DNA of 64,000 bases from Bigelowiella natans CCMP2755. Taxonomy: Eukaryota > Cercozoa > Chlorarachniophyceae. The DNA lies in assembly GCA_000320545.1 (NCBI GenBank), contig ADNK01003276.1, forward strand, positions 85,001 to 149,000, written 5' to 3'. The notes beneath the pieces are model-generated. The model had not been told where the DNA came from, did not search any database, and saw nothing but the letters and a program-made list of their open reading frames with translations. Made by a program: the position numbers and the translations under genes. Positions 46,116 to 58,818 of the stretch are shown here, piece by piece (the first letter of the stretch is position 1; each line of letters starts with the position of its first letter).

Positions 46116-48640
46116 GCATAGGTTGGCCATATCACGTTGAATGTCTCGTGGAAGTACAGCTTTGTGAAGGCAAGGACCTACAATTACTCCTCTCCTTATC
46201 CGGAAAACTCCTCGAAGAGGGGGCACAACTATGCACGGCGGAGAAACCTGAAACAGGAGCAGACGACACCGACAGTGCTTCACAGGTTGGTGCAACCTCC
46301 TGATATAATGATAGTAGTAGTAGAAGTAGTAGTAGTAGTAGTAGTAGTATCATATGGCGGTGCATAAGGAAGTCGACGATTTCCTTTCTCCCATAGTCGT
46401 AGTAGCACACACACGATGCAGCGATACACACAGGCAGCAGCAGCAGCAGCAGCAGCAGGGTGAGATGTGAACGTGTATGCGCCTCATGACGTGTGTGGGG
46501 TGTGTTGTATCTGCCCAAGAAGAAGTATGTTGTTGTTATTGTTGTTATTGTTGTTACCGGGAGAAATAATAAGAGACCTGCGTGATGATGACGATGACGA
46601 TGATAATGATGATGGTGGGTGAAGCATACAGGATCGTTACCATCGTCGTGCAAGTCTTCATCGCACTATCATCTATGTTATCATCACCATCTGAATACCC
46701 TCCCTCCTGGCAGAATAATATACGGCAAGCAAGGGAAGGAGAAGAGATTCACGGTGAAGAGCAAAGGGCTGCTGTGTGGATTCTGCTCGCACGAGGCCTT
46801 TCCAACGATCTGTGGGCTGGTTTGTCACATGCGCTTCAATCATGGCCTCTACGAGGAAGATGGTGATAGCAACAACCTCAATCATCATAAGCTGCATGCT
46901 AATGGGGTGGGGAAGAGAGGCGGCATGGAACCGAGCACTAGTAGCAGCAAGACCATAAAGGGATGTGGAGAAGGAGGAGGAGGGGGACAAAGAAGAGAGA
47001 ATAATTGTAACAAAGGAGGAGTCAGTACTGGTAGTGAGAAGCACCAGCCCTCCTCGCTTCAGCTCATATCAAAGATTCAATACAAAAGAATCGATCGATA
47101 TAAATACATCATGGAGGTAAATCGATGTGTGTGTGGGGGGGGGGGGGGAGGGGGGAAGCGCGGTAGAGAACAAAGCAACTCTGCTGGCGTTGTCGAGGAG
47201 GTGGGCGTGTGCAGATGGGAGGGAGTGTGGTGGTGTTGTCTAGTTCATACGCTGTTAATATCGGAAATATTCGTTTGTGAGGCGACAATAAATACCTCAT
47301 CATTTTTCCTCCCAAAAGCTTCTCGCCGGACGAAATCGATGCTTTTGCAAAACTATTTTTCCTTGAAGTATTCCGTGCCATCGTTGCATTTTGATGATAG
47401 TAGCAGTAGTGGTAGCAGTAGTAATATCTTCTATCAATATGTAGACCCGAGTGAATCCAGCTGTCTGCGATCATTGCGACGACGAGGAGGAGGACAAGGA
47501 GAAGGAGGAGGAGGAGGAGGAGGAGGACAAGGCTAAGAAGAGAGAGAGAAGAAAGCAAAATGCCAGAAAGGCGAAGGAAAAGAAGGACAAGAACAACAAG
47601 CGCGCAACGACGACCAAAGAGCCCATAACAACGAGAAGGACGAGGAGTAGTAGGAGGAGGAAAAGGGGGAGGGAGGAGGAGGAAGCGGAGAAAAAGGATA
47701 GGGAAACAGAGGAGGGAGGGAAAGGGGAGATGGAAGTAGATCAGGAGGAAGAGGAGGAAGAGGAGGAGAGGAAGGGTGACTGCCCTGCTAGCAGTGAGAA
47801 GCCGGCCAATGAGAGCTCTGATAAGAAGAACAACAACAAGAAGAAGAACAACCATCAAGATAGTAGCAGCAGAGATGTCATCGTCGCACCCAGCACCAGC
47901 ACCAACAGCAACAGCAAGGGGGAAAATAATGGCTTCAAAACCAACGCGAAGAAGAAGAGGATGATGATGAACAAGAAGGAAAAGAATATGTCGTCGTCTT
48001 CATCCTCCTCCTCCTCCTCACCCCCCTCTTCCTCCGCACGCAAACAAGCCAATCCACGGCGCTTGCAGCTCTCTTCCGCTGATGAGCAGCAGCAGAAGCA
48101 GGGGCAGGGGCAACTACAGACGTTTGCCTACTTCAACCGCCACGGAGCAAGGTGTGGATTGGTTCAGAAGGTCCTCAGGGAAGCTGCAATGCCCGGTGTC
48201 TACTGGAGAGCAGATTTCGTCAGTGGCCACAACAACAACAACAACAACAACAACAATAACAGAATATCAGTAATGCGTGATGACCAGCGATGATGACGAC
48301 AAATATCGAAATAATGATGATGATAGTTGTAGTTGCGGTAAGTAGTACAAGGGAACGCGATATTATCCTCCCCTCCCCCCCCCCCGCCTACCATTATCTG
48401 GGGAGAACGCACCTTCGCAGCGGAAAGACGGTGTAAATGTAGCAGCAAATTAATCATTTTAATCAGACGGAAATGCTTCTTCTTCTTGTTCTTCTTCTTG
48501 TTCTCCTTTCTCTGTGTAGGATGATTATTTGCGGCATCTACCAAAAGGAAGCAGAGATCATGCTGCAGCCAGAACATTGGTTTGCACGCATCACATCAAT
48601 AATACACACGCATATATGTATAAATAATATATAATTATAT

Positions 48641-48683
<43 letters not shown>

Positions 48684-49696
48684 TACATATTAATATACAC
48701 ATTTTGATTCTTAGCGCCATCTAATCGAGGACCATGACGACGACGACGACGAAGAAGAAGAAGAGGATGCCGTTGCGAAAGATGAATATGACGATATCGG
48801 TAACGATTAAAAAATGAGTCAGGGAAGGGGGGGGGGGGGAGAGATAGAGACAGAGACAGAGAGGGAGAGAGAGAGAGAGAAGAAGCAACGAAAAAAGAAT
48901 AATTAGTACTAATGATAGCAGATATAGTTGCTATATCCATTGTCTCTCATCGTCCTCCCCCTCCTATTCTAATCTCGTCTGGTACATAAATCACCAGAAG
49001 TAGCAGCAGCACCACCAGCAGCGTCATCCGAACATATGCTAATCGATGAAGATGACAATACCGATGATGACGAGGACGAGGAAGACGATAGAGGGTGCCA
49101 TAATCGAAACCAGAAGAAGAAGAAAAAGAACAAGAAGAATGGATCGATGAACAAGAGGAAAATGATAAAAAATCTTAACGGAGGGAGAAAGGCCAACGAC
49201 AACGCTGTTAAAGGGAAGATGAAGAGGAAGAAGGGGTCAATTACACTGAAAATCAAGGATATCATAAAACAATGGGTGATGATGAGGACGATGTTATAAA
49301 AATCGGTTACAGTTGAGAAATATGTTCCGACTACTACTGACTACTACTGAATACTATTATACTTTACTTATCATCGCTACAGAGACAACAACAAGAAGAA
49401 AAAGAAGAAAAAGAAGAAGAAAGCTGAGAGAAAAATTAGCAACTTCTTCCACGCCTCGGATACAACTCCCTGTTATGAAGATGAGCTTGATATTGGTAGT
49501 AGTAGTAGCAGTAGTAGTAGTAGTAGGAGGAGGAGGAGGAGGAGGAGGAGGAGGAGGAGGAACAACTAATGACGATGATGATGATGACGATGATGCGAGA
49601 TCCTTCAGATAGAGAGACCACAAAATGTTTGTTATCATTATGATATGGGGCGCAATTCCTTTCTCATTTTTCGTCATCATCATCATATCATTCTTC

Positions 49697-49741
<45 letters not shown>

Positions 49742-50870
49742 TTCTCCTGCTGTTTCATCAGATAGCGACGATGAATATGAAGTCGATGACGAGTGGCTAA
49801 GAGAACAACAGAAACAGGTCAATTTCGTCGCCTTTGTACACAAACAACGATCTGAAGCGATACGTCTCTCACCCTTTCTTCCTCTTTCTTCTTCCTCTCC
49901 CCCACCCACCCATTTTCTTTACATTATCATCATCATCATCATCACCAGAGCATCGAGGAGCTTGAAGAACTCAGTCAATCCGAGCAACTGTTTGCAATCC
50001 AATGGAATGACTTTGTCCACAAACACCACGTGTAAGTAGTCAGTGTATCCGTGTTCAATCCAAATAAAACAAAAAAAGAGCGAGAGTATGCACGAGTGGA
50101 CGGGGAAAACGCACACTCCAACGCAAGGAATTCTTCGAGATTATTATGTTTGGCAGTGCGTTATTCATTCAATGACTCCTTCGCTTTTGTGTTGTTATTA
50201 CTTACTCTTGTGTCCTTAGATACGCTGATTTCGTGTTCCCTCTGATGTGTGAGATCTTCGCTAACGAGCATGGCAAGTGGCTTATTGAGAAAAGGCTCAG
50301 GACGAATTTCCTCCTACATCTTATGACGATGGTGTGTAAGTATATAACTGATTTAATATCGGTACTTGCAACAACAGCATCGATCACCTTCACAGCACCT
50401 TGATCAAAACCATCATTTCCCTCCAAAGAAACCCCACCCCCACCCCCCTCCAAATGTTCTTGAGAACAAATGTCGATTCGTGCAGCCCTTGCCGTTGTCG
50501 CAAGATGGAAGAAGCTACCACGGATATTCGCTTTTGATATTTAAGATTCCACGCTACGATTTTGTTGATTTCGCATCATCATCATCATCATCATCATCAT
50601 CACCATCACCTTATTACTACGACTACTACTTTTACTCAGTGGGAATGGCGTCTAGTTTCCTCCCGAACCATCCAAAAATGCATGTTGATCGTCGATTCCT
50701 CCGGAGCGGACATCGTAGCACCTGCAAAGGACCTCAACGCCTTCGTTAAAGACGTCAGTAGCAGCACCAGCAGCAGCACCAGCAGCAGCAGCCTCAGTAA
50801 GAGGAAGAAGGAGGAGAGGACGGCAAACAGGCCAAAAGTGACAAGATCAAGGGCGAAAGCAACACGATGA
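43570..50870 (+). CDS. SUZ12: SUZ12-type Polycomb (PRC2) subunit with C2H2 finger and VEFS box
   Basis: The C-terminal exons join in exact phase: 49383-49495 (KISNFFHASDTTPCYEDELD), 49762-49817 (DSDDEYEVDDEWLREQQKQ), 49949-50031 (LFAIQWNDFVHKHH), 50220-50331 (ADFVFPLMCEIFANEHGKWL) and 50640-50870 (TIQKCMLIVDSSGADI, TGA). This is the VEFS box, which binds the EZH catalytic subunit of PRC2 (H3K27 methylation). A C2H2 finger, LLCGFCSHEAFPTICGLVCH, lies at 46711-47114 with C-x2-C-x13-H-x4-H. A segment at about 44785-44880 (SNPIVFNQNFLE) resembles the SUZ12 N-terminal motif. Between finger and VEFS is a very long Lys/Glu low-complexity stretch (47450-48290). Exons before 44550 (for example 43570-43611, GVKRQVNEAELEEQ) are assigned only by splice context. 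The true start is uncertain. Confidence 0.75.
44916..44961. repeat. (CT)n in a SUZ12-gene intron
   Basis: CT on the sense strand, followed by a (GT)-rich run. Another CT tract in the same gene lies at about 45629-45663. Confidence 0.9.
45174..45235. repeat. (CA)n(GA)n compound microsatellite
   Basis: CA tract about 45174-45206 directly followed by GA tract to about 45235, in an intron of the SUZ12-type gene. Confidence 0.95.
46083..46114. repeat. (GT)n close to a 3' splice site
   Basis: GT on the sense strand, ending a few bases before GCATAG (46116-46121), the acceptor of the exon encoding VECLVEVQLCEGKDLQLLLS. Confidence 0.9.
48645..48681. repeat. (AT)n microsatellite
   Basis: In the SUZ12-gene intron preceding the short acidic exon HLIEDHDDDDDEEEEEDAVA. 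Confidence 0.95.
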
Positions 50871-52678
50871 TGAAGTAGCGGTCAGTCCCCCCTCACTCAC
50901 TCCCAAGATGTTGTTATCTGCTGTGCACGATCGGTACACTACCGAATGCACATGTTGTTGTCGGTTGGTGTCACTGTTGCTGCAATGCACGTACACGCCG
51001 TTCGTTACTATAACAAGCAAGTATGAGGTTTTCCATTTCCTGCGTGCAATGTGCACATAGCAGTGGTGATGAGCCTCGTCTCAGCGACTAGGCGGGTCGA
51101 AATGTAAGAAGCAAGGGCGAACGTAGAATACAAGCATTGTGTCCATTAGATAATAAAGCAAAAAAGCGCCTGGCCAGCGCGAAGTACGTAACGTACCGCA
51201 GCCATCTGCCTCGCGCATGTCTAGCACGTAAATGCGCCTGCTTGCATGCATGCTTCTAAAATCAGCAAATCATTATTAACTCTTGCGTACATAGCAGGGG
51301 CACATCTAGAAAACCGTACATCATAGCTTTTGACTAATATAAGGTATACGCATGACATCTGACATATTATATATACATCTGCTATGCTTGCCTAATTTGC
51401 GTTCTGCAGATGCGACACAATGTCCACCGCCACTTTGCTTTCTCGTTTGCACGCAGCGCGGCGATGCTGCAGCGCACACACCAATACGGATGATTGCAAT
51501 ACAGCATCATTGCGAACACATACGACAATACGACTAACAATTCTTGCATGTATGGCACTGACACGTACATGATAACATGTCTAGATGTTACATGCATGCG
51601 CTTGCGTTTTAGATTTGAGCAAATAATGTGAATGGGTGGTGGTGCATGTACATGTACGTACGCATAAGTGCAGTTCAATATTTCTAATATAATTTGCGAA
51701 TTGTTGCTACTTATTGTTGATTGTATAAATAAATAGCAATTACGCTATGCAAACTTTGGATCACACAGTCCCACATGCACATACACATGCACACACACAA
51801 TCACAAACAGATAGAGATAGATAGATAGATATGCATAGAGAGAGAGAGCAACACATGTCGACGACACGTCTAGATGTGCATGCATAGCTTCATTAGGATG
51901 ACAATTGCAAAAATGTAATCATCTTATTACACCCGTCTCATCATATGTGCCATTTATTGCATCCAAGTTTCTGCATTTTGATTCCCATCTTTTGTGTGTC
52001 GACTTTGTTAAAATATAATTTGTAAGGATGAGTCCCCTTGAAAAATGCGTTATGTCATGCTATCTAATCTGAATAAAATATATAAAAATTGAAAAGGAGC
52101 AGAACAGCTAGGTAAATTTTTATCAATCATCATGCTAATATCTTGTGCATCGTTCGAATTGCATCAGGCAATGTTGTGGCTTGATTTCTGAGGGCTTCCT
52201 AGTGTAGATTGCTGCTGCTTCGAAGGCGATCGTAGATTAATATTCCCTACTGTACTCATCCGGTTTCTGTTGGAACAGCAACAAAATACAAGACAGCAGA
52301 AGGAGAAAAGAAAAATACAGATAGCGGGAAAAGGGGTTATTACAAATGTAATTGATAATGAAAGTTGATTAATTGCACTAACTGTCTGTTTCAAATCCAA
52401 TTCTCATTTATTTAGCATAATCATATGCGTGGATGAGAGCGAGATAGATAGATAGATAGAGAGAGAGAGGGAGAGAGTGCTCGGAAGAGAATCACTTCAA
52501 ACAACGTGCAATAAACATATGAAATATTCAATATTCAGTGTCAATAAATGCGCGTGTTTTAGCTGGGAAGATTCTATCTTAATTAAAGAAAAGACAAAAA
52601 ACAAACAAAATGTGCTTTTTCTTCTTTAGTAAGACCAAAAATGCAAAAGTCCCAAAAAATGATGATGTGTTAAATACA
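50871..52678. other. Spacer between convergent genes
   Basis: 3' ends of the SUZ12-type and CDC50 genes face each other. The sequence is AT-richer than the other spacers, with TGCATG, GTACATG and (GATA)n near 51808-51830. A minus-strand ORF at 52164-52400 has a plausible tail (NINLRSPSKQQQSTLGSP) but no link to a gene. Confidence 0.45.
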
Positions 52679-55382
52679 TCATGCTTGTTGTTGAGGCTGC
52701 TCTAGGAATGGCTCTTGCCAGGCCATTGGAACATCGCTAACCCGTTTCTTCTTAATCTTCACGAAGCTATTTCTACACGCGGGTGATAATTATAGCATAC
52801 ATACATATAGAGTAATGAATACGCGGGTTTGAGGACGGACAACACTGTGTCTTCTAATGCGCTTTCGGGTTGTCCTTTTGGTCTTAGATATTTTTATAGG
52901 CATAATCTATTTACTCACTTGTCACGTTTGCTTGCATCCTGAACCTCGACCTCCTTCGCTTCGATCGCCTGAGACGACGTTTAGCATTAATTCAGCGGAG
53001 AAAGTTGGGATTGCATATATCACCAAAGTTGCAATGGCCAAGAATATGCGCCATTCATATCGGGTACACACAAGGGCCTGCACATACTCTACGTAGCAAG
53101 TATACATACATACAATACATACAATACATACACCAAACAGATATAACATGTTAAAAATATACTGAAGAAATCGCATGTCGGTGTGCGCTTGCGCGTGTAT
53201 ACTATGTGTTTTTGGATGCAGGTGGATAGAGAAATGACCTTCACTTCTAAGATCTCTACGTTTCCAAGCTGCACATATAGGAAAACAACACCAATTCTCA
53301 TACACATACACTCGACGCGTTTGAAAATTCAAGCTCTTGAGTTCGGGTTGTTCTGCTTGCAGTCCCACCTTCTACATAGACAACAAATCCCAATGCTGCT
53401 ATTACTCCTACTACAACACTTACACTACCTTTCTTGGAGAGACGCATTCTTTCACGCACATTATGGCCACAGTCAGCAGGACCACACATCCCATCGACAC
53501 CATTGCGACACCTACATGATGATCATCACAAGCAGGGAACAGATACCAAAGGTAACGATTAACCTAACCGCTATGACTTGCTCCGGATATTCCTCCCCCC
53601 CCCCCCCCCCCCTCCCCCACCTCTCATTGTCAATCACGACTACAAAACTGTGTTCCAAGGCAAAACAAATCGAGCGAAATTATGACGGTCAACAGCAGCA
53701 GCAGCAACAGCAGATAAGTCGTAAGTTGATATCCTATTGTAGCACCCATGAAGGTATTTCTGCCTCCTATCCATGAGTCCTTCGTCAGAATGATGGCTTT
53801 TCCTGTGGTGTGTGTACGCGTACATGTTACCCGATAAGAAGAACCACATAGCATGAAGGATACAGTTTATTCAGCAACAATGTGCAGAAGATGATGCTAG
53901 TTGAGACGCACGACAGAAACAACAGCCATGACTAGCATCATATTCACCCACCAAAGATTGATTAGCATAAACAAAATAAGAAAGAAAAGATCAAAGGATA
54001 ATTTTTCTTCTAATGTTGAAGCGAACCTCCCTCAAACGGAGACGTCACGAAACGTGCTGTTACTCTGAAGACAATGCTGTCGCCCTTGTTCAAATCCTGA
54101 TCTATCCGAGCGTATTTCTTCATGAATACTCCTGGTAATAATAATTACGAAGATGGCAATAATGGGAGAAGAGAGCGATGCGGTTATTAATATGTGCTAA
54201 GACGATCTGACGAAATACGTACGAAATTGCTACTGCTATCACGTCCTTCATACCACAACAGCCACTCCCTCGCCCCCCTCCCTCCCTTGCCCCTTCTTTC
54301 TTACACCGCTACATTCATCACAGAATTGAGAGAAGAAGAAACCAAAAAGCAAAAGGACCGAGAGCCGCAGTGCGCATCCAGACCATGAAGTGCTCGTTCT
54401 GAGAAGCAGAAACAACAACTGCATTACTACGGAGATATGAAGGAGTATAACTTTATTGGGCGAGAGGTGTATTCACGACTACCTTCTGCCCTTCCTCCTC
54501 CGGAATGACGCCAGGGTACATCTCGTACAAGCACTCGTACTCCGTCGAGTTGCAGAATTCAGGGTATCTTCATAATCATGGCGCAAACATGACAAACGAA
54601 GAAGATAAGCTTACGTCAGCAATTATTTCTCTCGTGCTTTTTATTGAGATGTGCTACTTATTTGCTGTGCTACTCATGCCCCTTCCCTCCCCCCTCATCG
54701 ATAACTGAATGAAATGTATACCCGCTCGGGTTGCCGAATCTTTTATTGCGGTCAACCTAATTTACCAGAGAATATTTGTCTCAATGAACTTTTGTTAATT
54801 TTTCAGATAGGTGCCCTCCCTCCCCCTTCCCCCCCACATCTATAGTTCTTATCTTACATGCCAGCTGATATCATCCTCAGACATGGTGATTGAGGTCGGT
54901 GAGATTAGCTCGAAGGTATCATTGAACATCGAGTGAGCCTGGAGTCCACAAGGCACGTACCTGCCGAAAGAGACCAGAAGATAGTAAGGGGGTGGACGAT
55001 AGCGGTATAGATGCAGATAACATTTGTTGGAAGCTATGTGATCGTTCTAATTACTACTCAGACTACCCGAAGTGTGCGGAATTTTGATTTCCATTAACAT
55101 AAATCAATCACTATACATATGACACGATGATTCATGCTAATTATTAGCCATTCTTCGTGTGTGTCGGCGCGTGTAACGGGAGGGGGGGGGGGGGGACAAA
55201 TCATCGTTAGTTAATTTACGGACGTTTCTCCATCCTCTGAGTTGAAGTATTTGCAGTATTGCGTGCTGGTGTCTTTAGTGCTCCTATTATTTCATAGCAA
55301 TGAAGAAATAAATGATGATGATGATGATGATGATGACGATGACTCTGATTGTGCTAAATGGGGGATGTACTGCTGTTGACAT

Positions 55383-55415
<33 letters not shown>

Positions 55416-56395
55416 TACCCACCAGTACTGCAAACCTGCCACTTACTATTCTCATTCCCTCCATTTCTTAGTTACTACTTACACACTTACCCGTCGAGTT
55501 GATAGGAGTAATGGTCTTTCGCATAACTCTGGTAGTTTTGATAGAAGTTGGTGAGGCCGTACCGCACGAATACCGGAGCTTTCATGTCGTTCTTCAGATC
55601 CATTGTGATGTCGCACACGCGCTCGGTTTGATTTCGAGCGGCAGCAAGCTTGCAATCCTGATAATCAAGCTCGTATCCAAGGCTTTCATAGTCAGATCTG
55701 TCGCCTTCGTACATCACCATCTGATATGAAGCTTCGTTGGACCCCATTATCACCTTTAGGGGGGGGGGGGGGGTTGGATGTGGGAAAAAAAAAAGGGAAG
55801 TAAGCTCGTGGACACTATGCACATGTTTGGAGAGGTGTGCATGCGGATGCGCGAGGGATTCGTTGAATTTCCCGTCATCCAGAGTTGTGAATCAGAATTA
55901 ACGAGATAAGTGTTGGACCACACATTATTGGTATCTTCTCGTCTGAGACAAGAATGATATCACTTTTTTCGGTTTTGTATTGTGTCATCATCTTCTTAGG
56001 AGCTACTGACTAGCGTAGCTGTGCTTTCACCCCCCCCCCCCCCTCTCTCTCTTTCTCATTTACCAAGCCTCCGATTAGGATGAAGAAGCACCCAACAATA
56101 GACAGCACAATCATGGTGACGCGAGGCGTTAAAGGCTTCTGTGCTCGAGGCAGTCTTTGCTGCAGGAAACGACCGCACCTATTTGTACACCATTATCCAC
56201 ACACAATTAATGCTGGTGGTGATAATGATGAAGATGGTGATGATGCAACGTTCCTTGATATAAGTGAAGATTGTTGCCTGAATTTTTCATCTATGCATTG
56301 CTCATTATCCACACTCACATTCAATACTACCATGTTGACTCGTCAGCGGGGCGATTAGAGTGCAGCTTTGTGTCTTCAAAGGCGTGGCCCTTCAT
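52679..56395 (-). CDS. CDC50: CDC50/LEM3 family protein, P4-ATPase beta subunit
   Basis: Exons in transcription order: 56395-56331 (MKGHAFEDTKLHSNR), 56178-56064 (FLQQRLPRAQKPLTPRVTMI plus the first membrane segment), 55753-55491 (MKAPVFVRYGLTNFYQNYQS), about 54958-54871 (RYVPCGLQAHSMFNDTFELI), about 54764 (NKRFGNPSGY), about 54560-54487 (FCNSTEYECLYEMYPGVIPE), about 54405-54355 (NEHFMVWMRTAALGPF), about 54133-54040 (GVFMKKYARIDQDLNKGD), about 53803-53735 (KAIILTKDSWIGGRNTFMGA), then the second membrane segment (about 53555-53440). The order and the motifs YGLTNFYQN, FNDTF, NExFxVWMRTAAL and GGRNTF are diagnostic. CDC50 proteins escort P4-ATPases out of the ER and are needed for lipid flipping. 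The cytosolic tail is long (AIEAKEVEVQDASKRD, then NFVKIKKKRVSDVPMAWQEP). Exon borders after 54000 are less certain. Confidence 0.85.
55312..55416. repeat. (ATG)n and (CTA)n microsatellites in a CDC50-gene intron
   Basis: ATG units about 55312-55337 and CTA units about 55383-55414. Confidence 0.9.
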
Positions 56396-56652
56396 AGATA
56401 CCTAGGAGGAAGAAGGTAAATTAGGATTCGGATGTCTGTCTCGTGATGACGACAATAGCAGCAACAACATCATCAACAACAACAACAACAACTCAAATGT
56501 TTCTGGAACAAAACCGAATTGGAAGTTCTCTCAAAAGTGAGAAATAAGAGTTATCTGTTGCGCAATCAACTTACGTTTATATGCGTATCCTTTCTATCCG
56601 CTTTGACCCGACCTGCTGCAATACGGCGAGAGAGGGTCAAACACCGTGCACA

Positions 56653-56697
<45 letters not shown>

Positions 56698-56708
56698 CAC
56701 GCACACTC

Positions 56709-56756
<48 letters not shown>

Positions 56757-56776
56757 CACAAAGTTTAGCATGAGAT
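56396..56776 (-). promoter_or_regulatory. 381-bp spacer between P4-ATPase stop and CDC50 start
   Basis: It must hold the 3' end of the ATPase transcript and the CDC50 promoter, unless the two are cotranscribed. It contains a (CA)n tract (about 56656-56692) and an (AT)n tract (about 56717-56751). No specific promoter motif is recognised. Confidence 0.35.
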
Positions 56777-57563
56777 CTAGCGAGAGATGATCGCTCTACC
56801 ATTCTGGCTTTTAGAGCTACTCGCATTGTTCTCCTGATCTTTACGTTCAAGACTCTTCTTCTCCTCCTACAAAGGTCGGTAGTAGTAGTAGTAGTAGTAG
56901 TTGTTGTTGTTGTAGCACATACACATCGATGGTCATCGAGGAATAAACAGATGAATTGATCTTGCTCTGTTGATATAGCTTCTCTAAGCAACCATCGACG
57001 TGTTCGAATCACTGCTGCTGCTGCTATGAAAATGTACATAATGAGCCGTTGATTGCATTTCTTGATCTCCTTACCTCCGTGAGTTTGCGTGTGGTCATGG
57101 CCCTGTGGAGAGGTGCTGGAGTAGCTCCAGGATGGGAAAAGTCGAAACCCTTCGTCGTGCCCTGCTTTTTCTCTGATGAGAAGCAAACGTGAGAAATAGG
57201 AGGAAAACAATGTGCACACTAGAGAGAGAGAGCGAGAGAGCATCTTCTGCCGCACCCTCCTTTTTATTCTTTCATCTATCTATGGCATAACGTTCCTTAC
57301 CGTATCTGCCTAGTCGAATTGTATATAAAACAGGCCTTATATATTCTATAATTCATTCTCTCGCTACAGCTACTACTATGCACATTCTCCAATTCCATGC
57401 TCACCACCATTGATTCTACAACACTAATAATGATAACACAACACCTTCGGCTGATGCCTTTTCTAGCTCATGCATCTCAATGTCATTTAACTCTTCATGA
57501 ACCTCTTTCGCGACCCCCCCTGCATAGGTATAGGTAGTAGTGTGTGTAAGAGTGTGTGTGTGT

Positions 57564-57603
<40 letters not shown>

Positions 57604-57850
57604 CAAATTTTGACTTCAAAAGTGTGAACAAAACAAAACGACAGCGACGAATATCCAGGCTTCGGACATTTATATCATCGATTTTTGTGTGCATAGCCAA
57701 CAGAAACAACGACAGCCACGTGGGAGAGTGTTGTCGCCGCACCTTGATCCCTAAGTTGTTGTTTCACTTGTTTCCCGAGATTCTTCATCACTTCATCCTT
57801 GTTCATCATGTAGTCGGCCTATGATGGCATTAATTCGTATCAGGAGATAC

Positions 57851-57883
<33 letters not shown>

Positions 57884-58290
57884 CCACTATCACGAACAAC
57901 AAGTCGAAGAGCTCCCAAGAAAATTGTCGAATATTATGAAATAATGCAAAGAAAAGATGAGTCAGACATACGCAAAAACTTCCGAGAAAAAGAAAGATTC
58001 TCAATATTCTTCCTTGACGGTTGAGACTACAGAAACCGTGGGGGGTGATGCAACTTAGCCTCTGTGCATCATCACTGTTGGGCTGAACGACGTGTGCTAG
58101 TAAGTGAAGTACCTCGACAGCAAAGTCCATGACGGTCGGAAAGAATTCTCTCGATACCCAATGCAGTACGAAGTCAAAGTATAAAGCGGTTGCAGGCACC
58201 CCGAACAACACGACCTTGATAATGTCATTTCGATGAATTGATATGAAATTAATACTAACGAGGGAACAGTACCACACACAAACACACACA

Positions 58291-58321
<31 letters not shown>

Positions 58322-58530
58322 GTACAATGCAGAGATTTTTTAATTTTGGTATTTCCATCCAGTCGTTCTTGCTATCACGCCTCATAGGCCGCATTTTGTT
58401 TGTGGTGGTAGTACCCAGAAAATTGCGCTACCCATCATTTGATAAGGCACCTAGAAGGATGAGGATGAGGATGAGGATGAGGATGAGGATGAGGCGGTAA
58501 TTTCTCAATAATCAAATATCACAGCACACA

Positions 58531-58603
<73 letters not shown>

Positions 58604-58775
58604 GCACAAGGTGCTACCCTAATAATCGCTTTCTGCAAAAAGGCAAAAAAATCAAAACGAACAAACGAAATGGGAAGTAAGTATAGCTAAGTATAGCAGG
58701 TACCCAGTAGAAGTTCCAGGAGAGATCATACCATACACCGTAAATTACGAGGAATAGAAAATACCTGTGTACGTG

Positions 58776-58818
<43 letters not shown>

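Noticed and set aside
46132-46653. 173-codon minus-strand ORF (His/Leu-rich)
   Set aside because: It is antisense to SUZ12-type exons and composed of translated ATC, CTA and CTG repeats.
50366-50749. 127-codon plus-strand ORF at the SUZ12 3' end
   Set aside because: It is a shadow of the intron and last VEFS exon in another frame. The true exon begins at 50640 in the frame ending at 50870.
52164-52400. C-terminal exon of CDC50
   Set aside because: The exon ending at 52679 joins the preceding exon in correct phase (AA|C) and supplies a stop, so the segment further downstream is not needed.
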